64,000 nucleotides of DNA, taken from contig NZ_JBHRTF010000003.1 of the NCBI RefSeq assembly GCF_042646205.1, positions 434,001 through 498,000 on the forward strand, given 5' to 3'. This document shows positions 17,636-26,048 of this stretch, piece by piece; positions within the stretch are counted from its first letter, which is position 1; every line of letters starts with the position of its first letter. The translations under genes and the position numbers were made by a program. A model generated the notes under the pieces. That model saw only the letters and a program-made list of their open reading frames with translations, did no database searches and was not told the origin of the DNA. This stretch comes from Cellvibrio fontiphilus_A (GTDB lineage Bacteria; Pseudomonadota; Gammaproteobacteria; Pseudomonadales; Cellvibrionaceae).

Positions 17636-18142
17636 TCCGAGGGTGGATTTGTAGCTAATGAGTTTGCTGCTTGTCGGTTTGTTGTTTCTTTTGATTACTA
17701 TGTTTTTTGGTTCAAAAAGAAGCACGGATATTGTTGCAAATTATCTTGCAATATGAATCTTTGCGGTCTATCTGCAGTTTAAGGTTAAGAATCACTAACT
17801 CTTTATGCACACGTCTTGTGCTAACGATAACTTTCGGTACAAGAGCTGAGCAAAAATGCGAAAAAACATGCTTTTCCCTCCTTGTTTTTTTATAACTTAT
17901 TGATTTTTAATGATTTTATTGCTTTGGTTAAAATTTGTTCAATTTGTTGTTGGTATAGATTTTATGGGCCTTTGCGGTGGTTTCCCAAAAACTATCCACT
18001 AAGTTATCCACAGAAAATGTGGACAAAATTAATGTTAAAAAATTTGTGCAAAAAAGTTACAGTTTGTTTGTTTTGTGAGTTTTTTCGTCGCTATCGGTGA
18101 CATTTTCTTCGGTGTTTTTTGCTCGGAACAGTAGATTTTTTT
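17636..18142. other. AT-rich intergenic region before gpsA
   Basis: About 500 bases without a convincing gene. Two short open frames (17707-17895 and 17882-18100) lack good ribosome-binding sites and look like random AT-rich translation. The right half carries a DnaA-box-like cluster near 17992-18026 and several T and A runs. The gpsA promoter must lie here, but no consensus pair stands out. Confidence 0.5.
17992..18026. promoter_or_regulatory. DnaA-box-like cluster
   Basis: TTATCCACA at 18004-18012 is a perfect consensus DnaA box. TGTGGACAA at 18018-18026 is TTGTCCACA on the other strand, one mismatch. CTATCCACT at 17992-18000 has two mismatches. Three such sites within 35 bases of AT-rich, non-coding DNA are more than expected by chance, but there is no dnaA, dnaN, gidA or parAB neighbour as at oriC. 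Confidence 0.5.
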
Positions 18143-19162
18143 ATGAGTAAAATTTTAAAAGTAACGGTGTTGGGAGGCGGTAGCTTTGGAACTGCGATTG
18201 CCAATATTATTGCCTGTAACCGCTATCCTACATACTTGTGGATGCGTTCTGCTGAACAGGCGGCAGAGATCCTGGCTGAAGGTGAAAACAGGCGCTATTT
18301 GCCTGGTTATAAACTCAATAAGGATTTGTTGGTAACTGCTGATTTGGCAGCAGCGATTACGGATGCAGATCTTATCTTCATCTCTATACCCACGCATTCA
18401 TTTCGCGCTGTAACTCAAATGATTAAGCCCCTGCTTGCCGGCCAAACAATGGTGGTTAGCACCGCAAAAGGAATCGAGCCAGAGGGTTTTACTCTGATGA
18501 GTCAAATTCTTGAGCAAGAATTACCGGGCCATGCAATTGGTGTTTTGAGTGGGCCTAATTTCGCGAAGGAGATAGTCCAGCAGCAACAGACAGGTACTGT
18601 GATTGCGAGTGAAAGCGAGGCTTTGATAAGTAGTGTCCAACAAACTCTTAAATCTGAGACTTTTCGCGTCTATGCCAACCATGATCGCTATGGCGTTGAG
18701 TTGGGCGGGGCGCTTAAAAATATCTATGCGATTGTGTGTGGAATGGCTGCTGCGCTGGGGGCAGGCCACAATACGCAAGCGATGCTGTTGACCAGAAGCT
18801 TGGCCGAGATGAGTCGCTTTGCCCAGGTTATGGGGGCAAACCCAATGACATTTTTAGGGCTCGCTGGCGTGGGCGATTTGATACTCACTTGCACCTCTGA
18901 CCTAAGTCGAAATTATCGTGTTGGTTATGCGCTGGGGCAGGGCAAACAGTTGGATGAAATTGTCTCCTCCTTGGGACAGGTTGCTGAGGGCGTAAATACC
19001 CTGCGCCAGGTAAAACAAAAGGCAGGAGAGTTGGGTATCTACATGCCCCTGGTAAATGGGCTCTATTCTGTTCTTTTTGAGGGGCGAGCCATTTCTGAAG
19101 TGGCCCGCAGTCTAATGGTGGGTGAACAAGCTGATGATGTTGAGTTCTTAAGGGGAAATTAA
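18143..19162 (+). CDS. gpsA: Glycerol-3-phosphate dehydrogenase [NAD(P)+] GpsA
   Basis: With ATG 18143 the enzyme has 339 residues, the normal length. It reduces dihydroxyacetone phosphate to glycerol 3-phosphate, the backbone for phospholipids. The Rossmann motif VLGGGSFGTAIA is at about 9-20. Further conserved parts are LSGPNFAKEI, GGALKNIYAI with the catalytic lysine, AGVGDLILTCTSDLSRNYRVG, and AEGVNTL. A TTG at 18119 would add eight residues without support. The stop overlaps the ATG of the next gene (TAATG), giving a gpsA-DUF4389-sixA operon as in Pseudomonas. Confidence 0.96.
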   Translation: MSKILKVTVLGGGSFGTAIANIIACNRYPTYLWMRSAEQAAEILAEGENRRYLPGYKLNKDLLVTADLAAAITDADLIFISIPTHSFRAVTQMIKPLLAGQTMVVSTAKGIEPEGFTLMSQILEQELPGHAIGVLSGPNFAKEIVQQQQTGTVIASESEALISSVQQTLKSETFRVYANHDRYGVELGGALKNIYAIVCGMAAALGAGHNTQAMLLTRSLAEMSRFAQVMGANPMTFLGLAGVGDLILTCTSDLSRNYRVGYALGQGKQLDEIVSSLGQVAEGVNTLRQVKQKAGELGIYMPLVNGLYSVLFEGRAISEVARSLMVGEQADDVEFLRGN

Positions 19163-19521
19163 TGGACAATGATCAATTGAAATCTAATCTGACCTCGAGT
19201 AAACACTGGCTCCGGCTGATTTTCATGCTGTTGTTTGCTGCCATTTTGCAGCTTGCAAGTATTGTGATGTGGGCATTGGTGATAGTTCAATTCTGTTTTT
19301 CGCTGGTTACCGGTGAAGATAATCAACATTTGAGACGTTTTGGTTATTCACTATCTACTTATATTTACGAAGTGCTTAAATTTTTAAGTTATAGCAGTGA
19401 GGAAAAGCCATTTCCGTTTGCTGATTGGCCCATTGCTAAAGATTCAGTAGCCACATCTGACAAGACCGAAACCGCAGTTCCTGTAGTTGTACAGAAAGAT
19501 GATGAAGCGGATAGCAAATGA
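19162..19521 (+). CDS. DUF4389 domain membrane protein
   Basis: A 119-residue protein with a hydrophobic region at about 17-48 (RLIFMLLFAAILQLASIVMWALVIVQFCFSLV) long enough for one or two passes. The GEDNQHLRRFGYSLSTYIYEVLKFLSY stretch after it is typical of DUF4389, and the EEKPFPFADWP phrase is also a family hallmark. The charged tail is poorly conserved. Function is unknown. It is translationally coupled to gpsA (one-base overlap) and to sixA (four-base overlap), so the three are one transcript; a role near membrane lipid synthesis is only a guess. Confidence 0.85.
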   Translation: MDNDQLKSNLTSSKHWLRLIFMLLFAAILQLASIVMWALVIVQFCFSLVTGEDNQHLRRFGYSLSTYIYEVLKFLSYSSEEKPFPFADWPIAKDSVATSDKTETAVPVVVQKDDEADSK

Positions 19522-19988
19522 TCATTTACTTGATGCGTCATGGTCATGCTGAACTCCAGATAACCACTGATGAGCAGCGTCGTTTAACTCCCAAGGGTGT
19601 TGCTGAAACAAAGGCGCTATTGGTTCGACGCAGCAATGAAATATCTGCAGTGAGGGCAATATTGGCTAGTCCGTTAGTTCGTGCCCATCAAACTGCGCAG
19701 ATCGCGCAACAGCACTGCGCGAATATCTCAATAGACACTTCAGCTCTGTTGGTGCCCGAGGCTGATCCTTACTTGATTATCGAATGGCTGAATAGCAACT
19801 ATTCAGCCCTGCGGGAACCTTTGCTGCTGGTGAGTCATCAGCCTTTTGTGGGGCGTTTGTTGGGGTTGGTCTGCGGCAAGCCAGAGGGGTTTTATCCCAT
19901 GGGAACCAGTTCGTTGGCGTCAATAGAAATGGATGAAGTTGCTGTGGGTTTGGGTGATCTTCGTTGGATCGAGCATGTTGATGGTTAG
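19518..19988 (+). CDS. sixA: Phosphohistidine phosphatase SixA
   Basis: This is a 156-residue histidine phosphatase with the phosphate-binding RHG at residues 7-9 (YLMRHGHAE, nucleophile His8), LASPLVRAHQTAQIA, and the second catalytic histidine in LLVSHQPFVG. Small RHG proteins of this length are SixA, which removes phosphate from histidines of phosphotransfer proteins (ArcB, and NPr of the nitrogen PTS in E. coli). Its ATG overlaps the preceding gene by four bases. Target proteins in this organism are unknown. Confidence 0.92.
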   Translation: MIIYLMRHGHAELQITTDEQRRLTPKGVAETKALLVRRSNEISAVRAILASPLVRAHQTAQIAQQHCANISIDTSALLVPEADPYLIIEWLNSNYSALREPLLLVSHQPFVGRLLGLVCGKPEGFYPMGTSSLASIEMDEVAVGLGDLRWIEHVDG

Positions 19989-20074
19989 CACTGTGGGGAA
20001 TTAACAAGCGTTCTGTCTAAATCTGTAAGCGGCAAATATTCCAATAACCAGACACACTATCACGGGAGTAAAAA

Positions 20075-20956
20075 ATGCAATTTGTCCCGGGGGCTTATCC
20101 AGAATCACATGAGTTGCGTTTTACGGTTAATGGTATTGAGTTTGCGGCGCAAGAGTGGGGAGCATCTGGGCAGCTTCCGGTGCTCGCCTTGCATGGTTGG
20201 TTAGATAACTCTGCCAGTTTTTACAAGCTTGCTCCACGTTTGCAAGGGGTGCATCTGGTTGCTCTGGATTTGGCTGGGCATGGTCAGAGTAGTCAACGCC
20301 CCGGTCAATCTGCCTACACCTTCTGGGATGATATCAACGATATTTTTGCCGTAGCCGATTATATGGGCTGGCGGCGTTTTGCATTATTAGGGCATTCACG
20401 CGGCGCTATTATCGGTACATTAGCGGCCGGCACTTTTCCCGAGCGCTTTACTGGGCTTGCCCTGGTGGAGGGTGTATTGCCTGAACCAGCCAGCCCTCTG
20501 GATGCGCCGCGTCAGTTAGCAGCTGCAATCGAAGGGCTGCGCGCGTTACAACACAAAACTCCGTCAGTTTATAAAGATCTTGAGATCGCGATCAAAGCGC
20601 GTGAGCGCGGTATGTTTCCTTTGAGTTATGCGGCAGCCAGAGCGCTTACGCTTAGAGGTGTGGTCCCAAAGGGTGATGGTTTTACCTGGAGTACTGATCC
20701 CAGATTGATGGCGCCCTCGGTATTAAAAATGTCGCGTGAACAGCTAGCCGCTTTTTTAGATCGCGTCAGTGCACCGGTTAAATTATTGCTGGCGCGCGAG
20801 GGGTTGCCCAAACTTTATGATAACTACATGCGTGAAGTTCAGCAGTTCTCCCAGTTGCATTATGAGTTGTTAGGCGGTGGGCACCATCTGCATATGGAGC
20901 AAGAGTCCGAATTGGTTGCCGAGAAACTGAATGCTTTTTTTGCGGGATTGTCTTAA
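20075..20956 (+). CDS. Alpha/beta hydrolase
   Basis: A 293-residue alpha/beta hydrolase. Visible elements are the oxyanion HGW (residues 40-42), the LALDLAGHG-type strand (VALDLAGHGQSS, 62-73), the nucleophile elbow GHSRG with Ser108, and a C-terminal histidine in GGGHHLHME. The aspartate is not certain. Pattern and length resemble the MhpC/epoxide-hydrolase-like family often annotated as serine esterases. The substrate cannot be read from the sequence. It stands alone, 86 bases after sixA, and the next gene begins 46 bases downstream. Confidence 0.85.
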   Translation: MQFVPGAYPESHELRFTVNGIEFAAQEWGASGQLPVLALHGWLDNSASFYKLAPRLQGVHLVALDLAGHGQSSQRPGQSAYTFWDDINDIFAVADYMGWRRFALLGHSRGAIIGTLAAGTFPERFTGLALVEGVLPEPASPLDAPRQLAAAIEGLRALQHKTPSVYKDLEIAIKARERGMFPLSYAAARALTLRGVVPKGDGFTWSTDPRLMAPSVLKMSREQLAAFLDRVSAPVKLLLAREGLPKLYDNYMREVQQFSQLHYELLGGGHHLHMEQESELVAEKLNAFFAGLS

Positions 20957-21002
20957 GTGCGATTGGTTGCGTATTAATGTGCTGGACTCAGCGAGATTTA
21001 CT

Positions 21003-21905
21003 ATGAAAGTTCTTTTGGCCATCGTTCTATTAGGGTTATGTCAATTGTCCTCAGCGGCGGAGCTGTTGCTCCAGCCTTATCACAATGCGCGCGTTGTATT
21101 TCAAAGTTCAGGCCCCGTTGATGATTACGTATTTGCCCTTGGCAGTTACAAAAAAATATCCGGCAGTTGGCGGTTAGACCGTCAACAGCGGCTGATGGGG
21201 AGTTTGACTCGTTACACGTTGGAATTGCCGGAAGGCCATAGTGCTCGAAGGGGGTTTGATTTTTATCTGGATCAACTTCAAAACTTCAACATTCGTGAGT
21301 TGTTTCATTGTTCCGGCCGCGATTGCGGAACGAGCAATTCCTGGGCGAATAATCATTTTAAAATTCTTCAGCTCTATGGTTTGGATCAGTTTCAACAATA
21401 CGGCGCTTATGAGGTTATTAATGCGGATGCTAAACCTTTTTACGTCGCGCTTTACGCCGTTCAGCGCGGTAACAAACGTGTTTATATGCAAGTTGACCTA
21501 ATGCATGTGGATCAAGTGAATGACCTTGGTATTGCCGCCAACCCGGAATCTATTCTTCGTGCGCTGGAAGCAAATGGCTACTACGTATTTCCAGATGTAC
21601 TGGTGAGTGATCTTCAGGGAAAAGTGAGCATCAAAATAAAGCAAGCTCATTTACAAGCTTTAGTTGATGTCATTAATGCCCGCCCTGAATGGATGTTTGC
21701 CATTGTTGGCCATGACTATGAGCCTGTGGCGTTGAGTCTTCAGCAAAAAAGTTCCCGGGCATACGCCGAACAACTTATCGCCGCTTTGGTTGGCGCTGGT
21801 GTTAGTGGCAATCGATTGGTGCCCTATGGCGTTGGTGGTTTGGCACCCGCCGGTAAGGGCGATAGAAGCGCGCGCGTGGAAATTGTGAAAATTCATCATC
21901 CGTAG
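21003..21905 (+). CDS. DUF4892 domain exported protein with OmpA-like C-terminus
   Basis: With ATG 21003 the product has 300 residues and begins with a clear signal peptide (MKVLLAIVLLGLCQLSSAAE). The central part, with GSYKKISGSWRLD, FDFYLDQLQNFNIRELFHC and CGTSNSWANNHFK, is typical of DUF4892. The last about 100 residues look like a shortened OmpA/MotB domain: MFAIVGHDYE, SSRAYAEQLIAAL and NRLVPYGVGGLAP sit where peptidoglycan-binding proteins have VEGHTD, SxxRA and YGE. It is probably periplasmic or linked to the outer membrane. Function unknown. Two cysteines (HCSGRDC) could form a disulfide. Confidence 0.8.
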   Translation: MKVLLAIVLLGLCQLSSAAELLLQPYHNARVVFQSSGPVDDYVFALGSYKKISGSWRLDRQQRLMGSLTRYTLELPEGHSARRGFDFYLDQLQNFNIRELFHCSGRDCGTSNSWANNHFKILQLYGLDQFQQYGAYEVINADAKPFYVALYAVQRGNKRVYMQVDLMHVDQVNDLGIAANPESILRALEANGYYVFPDVLVSDLQGKVSIKIKQAHLQALVDVINARPEWMFAIVGHDYEPVALSLQQKSSRAYAEQLIAALVGAGVSGNRLVPYGVGGLAPAGKGDRSARVEIVKIHHP

Positions 21906-21945
21906 CCCGCCTCTGATTGAGGCGGGAATCTGATGTGTCTTTCAG

Positions 21946-22488
21946 CTAATCGCGCAGAAGAGATAAAAATTCAGTACGGGTTGCTTGGTTTGAACGAAAT
22001 GAGCCTAACATTGAAGATGTCTTCATTGATGAGTTTTGTTTTTCAACGCCGCGCATCATCATACACATATGTTTTGCTTCGATTATCACACCAACACCCG
22101 ATGCTCCAGTAATCTGCTGGACACACTCGGCAATTTGAACTGTTAATTGCTCTTGAATTTGTAAGCGCCGCGCAAACATATCAACGATGCGGGCAACTTT
22201 GGAAAGCCCTAATACCTTGCCAGTCGGTATGTAAGCTACATGTGCTTTGCCGATAAAAGGTAGAAGGTGGTGCTCGCACAGCGAATAGAGCTCTATATCC
22301 TTCACCATAATCATCTCTTGGGATTCGGATGGAAAGAGCGCGTCATTAACGACTTCATCGAGAGTTTGATTGTATCCGCGGGTTAAAAATTGGAATGCTT
22401 TTGCGGCGCGCTCAGGTGTGTCCAGCAAGCCGGGGCGGGTCAGGTCTTCACCAATGCTGGCGATAATACTCGCAAAGTGTTCTTTCAT
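21946..22488 (-). CDS. folE: GTP cyclohydrolase I FolE
   Basis: The 180-residue enzyme is of the short FolE type, without the N-terminal extension of the E. coli protein (222). It opens GTP to 7,8-dihydroneopterin triphosphate at the start of folate synthesis. Zinc ligands are Cys71, His74 (LCEHHLLPF) and Cys142 (AKHMCMMMRG). The phrases GKVLGLSKVARIV and RRLQIQEQLT are family hallmarks. It is divergent from prmB with a 144-base gap and ends close to the stop of the DUF4892 gene. Confidence 0.96.
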   Translation of the reverse strand: MKEHFASIIASIGEDLTRPGLLDTPERAAKAFQFLTRGYNQTLDEVVNDALFPSESQEMIMVKDIELYSLCEHHLLPFIGKAHVAYIPTGKVLGLSKVARIVDMFARRLQIQEQLTVQIAECVQQITGASGVGVIIEAKHMCMMMRGVEKQNSSMKTSSMLGSFRSNQATRTEFLSLLRD

Positions 22489-22632
22489 TTAGCTACTCCT
22501 CAATTAGCAGTCGCGCACTGCCCAACAAAAAAGTCAGTTTACCGCGTTCCTTACCTATCTAGAAAACATAAATCCTGATTGAGCTGATTAATTCGGTAGA
22601 ATACCGCTTCAAAATTCTCTTAGAGGTTGGTC

Positions 22633-23562
22633 ATGGCATTGTCGTCTTCAGATTTTGATCTTGCAGTTGATGAATTAATAACCATCAAGGATTTTATGCG
22701 CTGGGGTGCCAGCGAGTTTATTGCAGCGAAATTATTTTACGGCCATGGCACTGATAACCCCTGGGATGAGGCCGAACAGCTGTTGTTGCATGCTATTAAT
22801 CTGACGCCGCCACTGAGTGACGAATGGTTGGATGCGCGTTTGACCAAATCTGAACGTTTGCGGGTGGTAAATAATTTCGCACGCCGAATTCAGGAGCGAA
22901 TTCCTGCTGCCTACATTACGGGGCAAGCTTGGTTTGCTGGTTTGCCCTTTGTGGTTGATGAGCGAGTCCTGGTGCCGCGCTCGCCGATTGGTGAATTGAT
23001 ACAAAAGCATTTTGAACCTTGGTTGAGCGCTGAACCGCAGCATATTTTGGATTTATGCACAGGCAGTGGCTGCATTGGTATAGCGTGCGCTTACACTTTT
23101 CCCGGTGCCTTCGTCCAATTGAGCGATATTTCCTATGACGCACTTGCGGTTGCTGAAGAGAATATCCAGCAGCATGGGGTAGGGGAGCGGGTATTTGCCA
23201 TTCAGTCGGATTTGTTTGAAAACCTGCACGGGCAAGTGTTTGATTTGATTGTGTCTAATCCACCCTATGTCGATGCTGAGGATATGGCCAGTCTGCCGCA
23301 GGAGTACCACGCAGAGCCTGAACTGGGCTTGGCCTCCGGCGCGGATGGTCTGGATTTTACCCGTCGCCTCTTGGTGGAGGCGGCAGATTATTTGAGCGAG
23401 CAGGGAGTGTTAATTGTTGAGGTCGGCAACTCTTGGCCAGCGCTTGAGGCCGCCTATCCCTCATTGCCCTTCACCTGGCTTGAATTCGAACAAGGCGGGC
23501 ACGGAGTATTTGTGTTGAAGGCGGAAGATCTACGCAAAGCACGTATGTCCGGTTGGTTGTAA
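22633..23562 (+). CDS. prmB: Ribosomal protein L3 glutamine methyltransferase PrmB
   Basis: A 309-residue SAM methyltransferase starting at ATG 22633 (TAGAGG upstream). Motif I is DLCTGSGCIGI (140-150) and the catalytic glutamine-binding NPPY is at 209-212. The RVLVPRSPIGELI segment (111-123) distinguishes PrmB from the related PrmC, which has PRPDTE there. It methylates a glutamine of L3 during ribosome assembly. The aroC gene follows 95 bases downstream, the common prmB-aroC order in gammaproteobacteria. Confidence 0.95.
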   Translation: MALSSSDFDLAVDELITIKDFMRWGASEFIAAKLFYGHGTDNPWDEAEQLLLHAINLTPPLSDEWLDARLTKSERLRVVNNFARRIQERIPAAYITGQAWFAGLPFVVDERVLVPRSPIGELIQKHFEPWLSAEPQHILDLCTGSGCIGIACAYTFPGAFVQLSDISYDALAVAEENIQQHGVGERVFAIQSDLFENLHGQVFDLIVSNPPYVDAEDMASLPQEYHAEPELGLASGADGLDFTRRLLVEAADYLSEQGVLIVEVGNSWPALEAAYPSLPFTWLEFEQGGHGVFVLKAEDLRKARMSGWL

Positions 23563-23616
23563 GGTCGCATCCCTTGGCCATCTGGCTTTGGCGATGCGCA
23601 CTAATGCCAAGTCACG

Positions 23617-23622
23617 TATAAT
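23617..23622 (+). promoter_or_regulatory. Candidate -10 element for aroC
   Basis: A perfect TATAAT lies 36 bases before the aroC start. No good -35 is found at 16-18 bases; the region upstream holds an imperfect inverted repeat TTGGC...GCCAA (23588-23610) that could be an operator. Only the -10 is supported. Confidence 0.35.
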
Positions 23623-23657
23623 CAGCCCACTTTTTATTGTTCAGGTCTTTGATTTCT

Positions 23658-24758
23658 ATGTCTGGAAATACTTACGGAAAGTTATTTACGGTAACCACCT
23701 TTGGTGAGAGTCACGGTATAGCACTCGGCGCTATAGTGGATGGCTGCCCACCGGGTCTTGAGATAAGTGAAGCGGATATCCAAATTGATTTGGATCGTCG
23801 TAAGCCAGGCCAATCGCGCTACACCACGCAGCGTCGCGAGGAAGATTCAGTCAAAATTTTATCTGGTGTCTTTGAAGGTAAAACTACAGGCACACCAATT
23901 GGTATGTTGATCGAAAATACGGATCAGCGATCCAAGGATTATTCCAATATCAAAGATCAATTCCGCCCGGCTCATGCCGATTACACCTACATGCAAAAGT
24001 ATGGTGTTCGCGATTATCGCGGTGGCGGTCGGTCCTCAGCGCGCGAAACGGCGATGCGTGTAGCTGCGGGTGCAATTGCCAAGAAATACCTCAAGGATTT
24101 CCATGGCGTAGAAGTGCGCGGGTATTTATCGCAGTTAGGGCCAATAAAAATCGATTCAGTGGATTGGGATCAAATTGATCAAAATCCATTTTTTTGTCCT
24201 GATGCGAGCAAAGTTCCAGAAATGGAAACTTTTATGCAAGCATTAAACAAAGAAGGGGATTCGATTGGAGCAAAAATAACGGTTGTGGCTACCAACGTCC
24301 CACCTGGTTTGGGTGAGCCCATTTTTGACCGGCTGGATGCTGAAATCGCCCATGCTTTGATGAGTATCAATGCGGTAAAAGGTGTTGAAATCGGTGAGGG
24401 TTTTGCCTCTGTTGAGCAGCGCGGCAGTGAGCATCGTGATGAAATGACGCCAGAAGGTTTTCTGTCTAATAATGCTGGCGGCATTTTGGGTGGTATTTCA
24501 TCGGGTCAGGATATTGTTGCTAATATCGCCCTCAAACCTACTTCCAGTTTACATATTCCTGGTCGCAGCGTTGATGTACATGGCAATCCGGTAGAGGTCA
24601 TTACCAAAGGTCGCCATGACCCTTGTGTTGGTATTCGTGCAACTCCGATTGCGGAAGCAATGTTGGCGCTGGTACTAATGGATCATTTGTTGCGAAACCG
24701 TGGGCAAAACGGTGCGATAAAACATTCAGTACCGGTCATACCCGGGTGTGTTAAATAA
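23658..24758 (+). CDS. aroC: Chorismate synthase AroC
   Basis: The start at ATG 23658 (MSGNTYGKLF) gives 366 residues, the normal length. The enzyme forms chorismate from EPSP and needs reduced FMN. Family signatures: TFGESHGIALG with His19, DRRKPGQSRYTTQRREED, YRGGGRSSARETAMRVAAGA, GGILGGISSGQDI and the C-terminal GRHDPCVGIRATPIAEAM. Its product feeds pheA and tyrA at 10.8-12.8 kb. An upstream extension to 23637 has no support. A very strong terminator ends the transcript. Confidence 0.97.
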   Translation: MSGNTYGKLFTVTTFGESHGIALGAIVDGCPPGLEISEADIQIDLDRRKPGQSRYTTQRREEDSVKILSGVFEGKTTGTPIGMLIENTDQRSKDYSNIKDQFRPAHADYTYMQKYGVRDYRGGGRSSARETAMRVAAGAIAKKYLKDFHGVEVRGYLSQLGPIKIDSVDWDQIDQNPFFCPDASKVPEMETFMQALNKEGDSIGAKITVVATNVPPGLGEPIFDRLDAEIAHALMSINAVKGVEIGEGFASVEQRGSEHRDEMTPEGFLSNNAGGILGGISSGQDIVANIALKPTSSLHIPGRSVDVHGNPVEVITKGRHDPCVGIRATPIAEAMLALVLMDHLLRNRGQNGAIKHSVPVIPGCVK

Positions 24759-24782
24759 TTTGTAACTTTTTGATGTTTTTCG

Positions 24783-24824
24783 CCAATAAAAATAGCCGCT
24801 CAAACGAGCGGCTATTTTTATTGG
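24783..24824. terminator. Strong intrinsic terminator after aroC
   Basis: A perfect 19-bp stem (CCAATAAAAATAGCCGCTC, loop AAAC, GAGCGGCTATTTTTATTGG). GC-rich core and A/T flanks on both sides. It ends aroC 24 bases after the stop. Confidence 0.92.
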
Positions 24825-24863
24825 TAATTAATTTTCTTGGTCGTTATTAACGATGGCATAACT

Positions 24864-26048
24864 ATGCTTTCCTCCTTTGCGCAGCAGGCAATACCTTATT
24901 GGCGGTTGTCCGGCTTTTATTTTTTTTATTTTGCGGTAGTTGGCGCTCTTATCCCTTATTGGGGCGTTTATTTAAAGTCTCTGGGCTATTCCTCGCAAGA
25001 TGTCGGTGTTATCAGTGCCATCATTCTTGCTACACGTATTATCGCGCCCAATTTCTGGGGCTGGTTAGCTGATCGCACCCAAAAGCGTTTGCGCATTATT
25101 CGTATAGGCAGCTTTTTAGCGATGCTTATTTTTGCGGGTGTATTGGTGGATTCCCGCTACTGGTGGCTGGTAATGGTTGTTAGCTGCTACACCTTTTTTT
25201 GGCATGCGGTGCTGCCGCAATTTGAGGTGATAACGCTGGGGTATCTAGGGAATGATTACTCTCGCTACGGGCAAATTCGTCTTTGGGGCTCAATGGGCTT
25301 TATGGTAGCAGTTGTTGGTTTGGGGTGGGTGTTTGATCTTTTTCCAATTCACTATTTACCAATATTTATACTGAGTTTTTTAGCGCTTATCTGGTTGTCC
25401 AGCCTGAGCCTTAAAGATATGACGGTGAGACAGCATGCTCCAGTGCGCTCAGGTATTCTGGCAATAGTCATGCAGCCAACTGTGTTGTGTTTTTTAGTTG
25501 TTAGTTTTTTGCTGCAATTTAGTCATGGCCCTTACTACACTTTTTATACTTTATATTTAGTAGATAATTATGGCTATTCGCGTTCAAGTGCGGGGCTTTT
25601 GTGGGCGCTTGGTGTGCTCGCAGAGGTGGCGATATTTATTGTCATGTTCAAATTGTTACAGTTGTTTTCATTGCGCGGGTTACTGTTGTTTAGTTTGTTA
25701 ATAACCACATTACGTTGGTTGCTGATTGGTTACGCTGCCGAGTCTCTCGTCATATTATTGGCTGCACAGCTAATGCATGCCTGTAGTTTTGGTGTTGCAC
25801 ATTCGGTTTCTATTGAATTGGTGCGTAATTATTTTTCCGGCGGACATCAAGGACAGGGACAGGCGCTTTATAGTTCATTTAGTTTTGGTGCTGGTGGCGC
25901 TGCCGGCGCATTAGCTGGCGGTATGATGTGGGATGGCAGTGCAACCAATACTTTTGTAGTCGCTGCATTATCAGCGGGTATAGCATTGGTTGTATGTTAT
26001 TTATGGTTGCATCCTTCGCATCATGATTTACGAGGAAACATCAAGTGA
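24864..26048 (+). CDS. MFS transporter, HcaT/phenylpropionate-permease-like family
   Basis: This 394-residue protein is hydrophobic over its whole length with about 12 helices. The opening PYWRLSGFYFFYFAVVGALIPYWGVYLKSLGYS, then ATRIIAPNFWGWLADR with the loop 2-3 basic pattern and SRYGQIRLWGSMGF, is characteristic of the MFS_1-like family that includes E. coli HcaT. The cargo is not known here; aromatic-acid uptake is only the name-giving example. The next gene starts with GTG inside its last bases (four-base overlap), so the permease and the amidase are coupled. Confidence 0.85.
   Translation: MLSSFAQQAIPYWRLSGFYFFYFAVVGALIPYWGVYLKSLGYSSQDVGVISAIILATRIIAPNFWGWLADRTQKRLRIIRIGSFLAMLIFAGVLVDSRYWWLVMVVSCYTFFWHAVLPQFEVITLGYLGNDYSRYGQIRLWGSMGFMVAVVGLGWVFDLFPIHYLPIFILSFLALIWLSSLSLKDMTVRQHAPVRSGILAIVMQPTVLCFLVVSFLLQFSHGPYYTFYTLYLVDNYGYSRSSAGLLWALGVLAEVAIFIVMFKLLQLFSLRGLLLFSLLITTLRWLLIGYAAESLVILLAAQLMHACSFGVAHSVSIELVRNYFSGGHQGQGQALYSSFSFGAGGAAGALAGGMMWDGSATNTFVVAALSAGIALVVCYLWLHPSHHDLRGNIK

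Noticed and set aside
17707..18100. Two short open frames in the AT-rich gap before gpsA
   Set aside because: They overlap each other, lack ribosome-binding sites, are AT-driven and resemble no family.
17636..18142. oriC
   Set aside because: DnaA-like boxes are present, but dnaA, dnaN, rpmH, gidA and parAB are not nearby and there is no array of AT 13-mers; only a small cluster is claimed.
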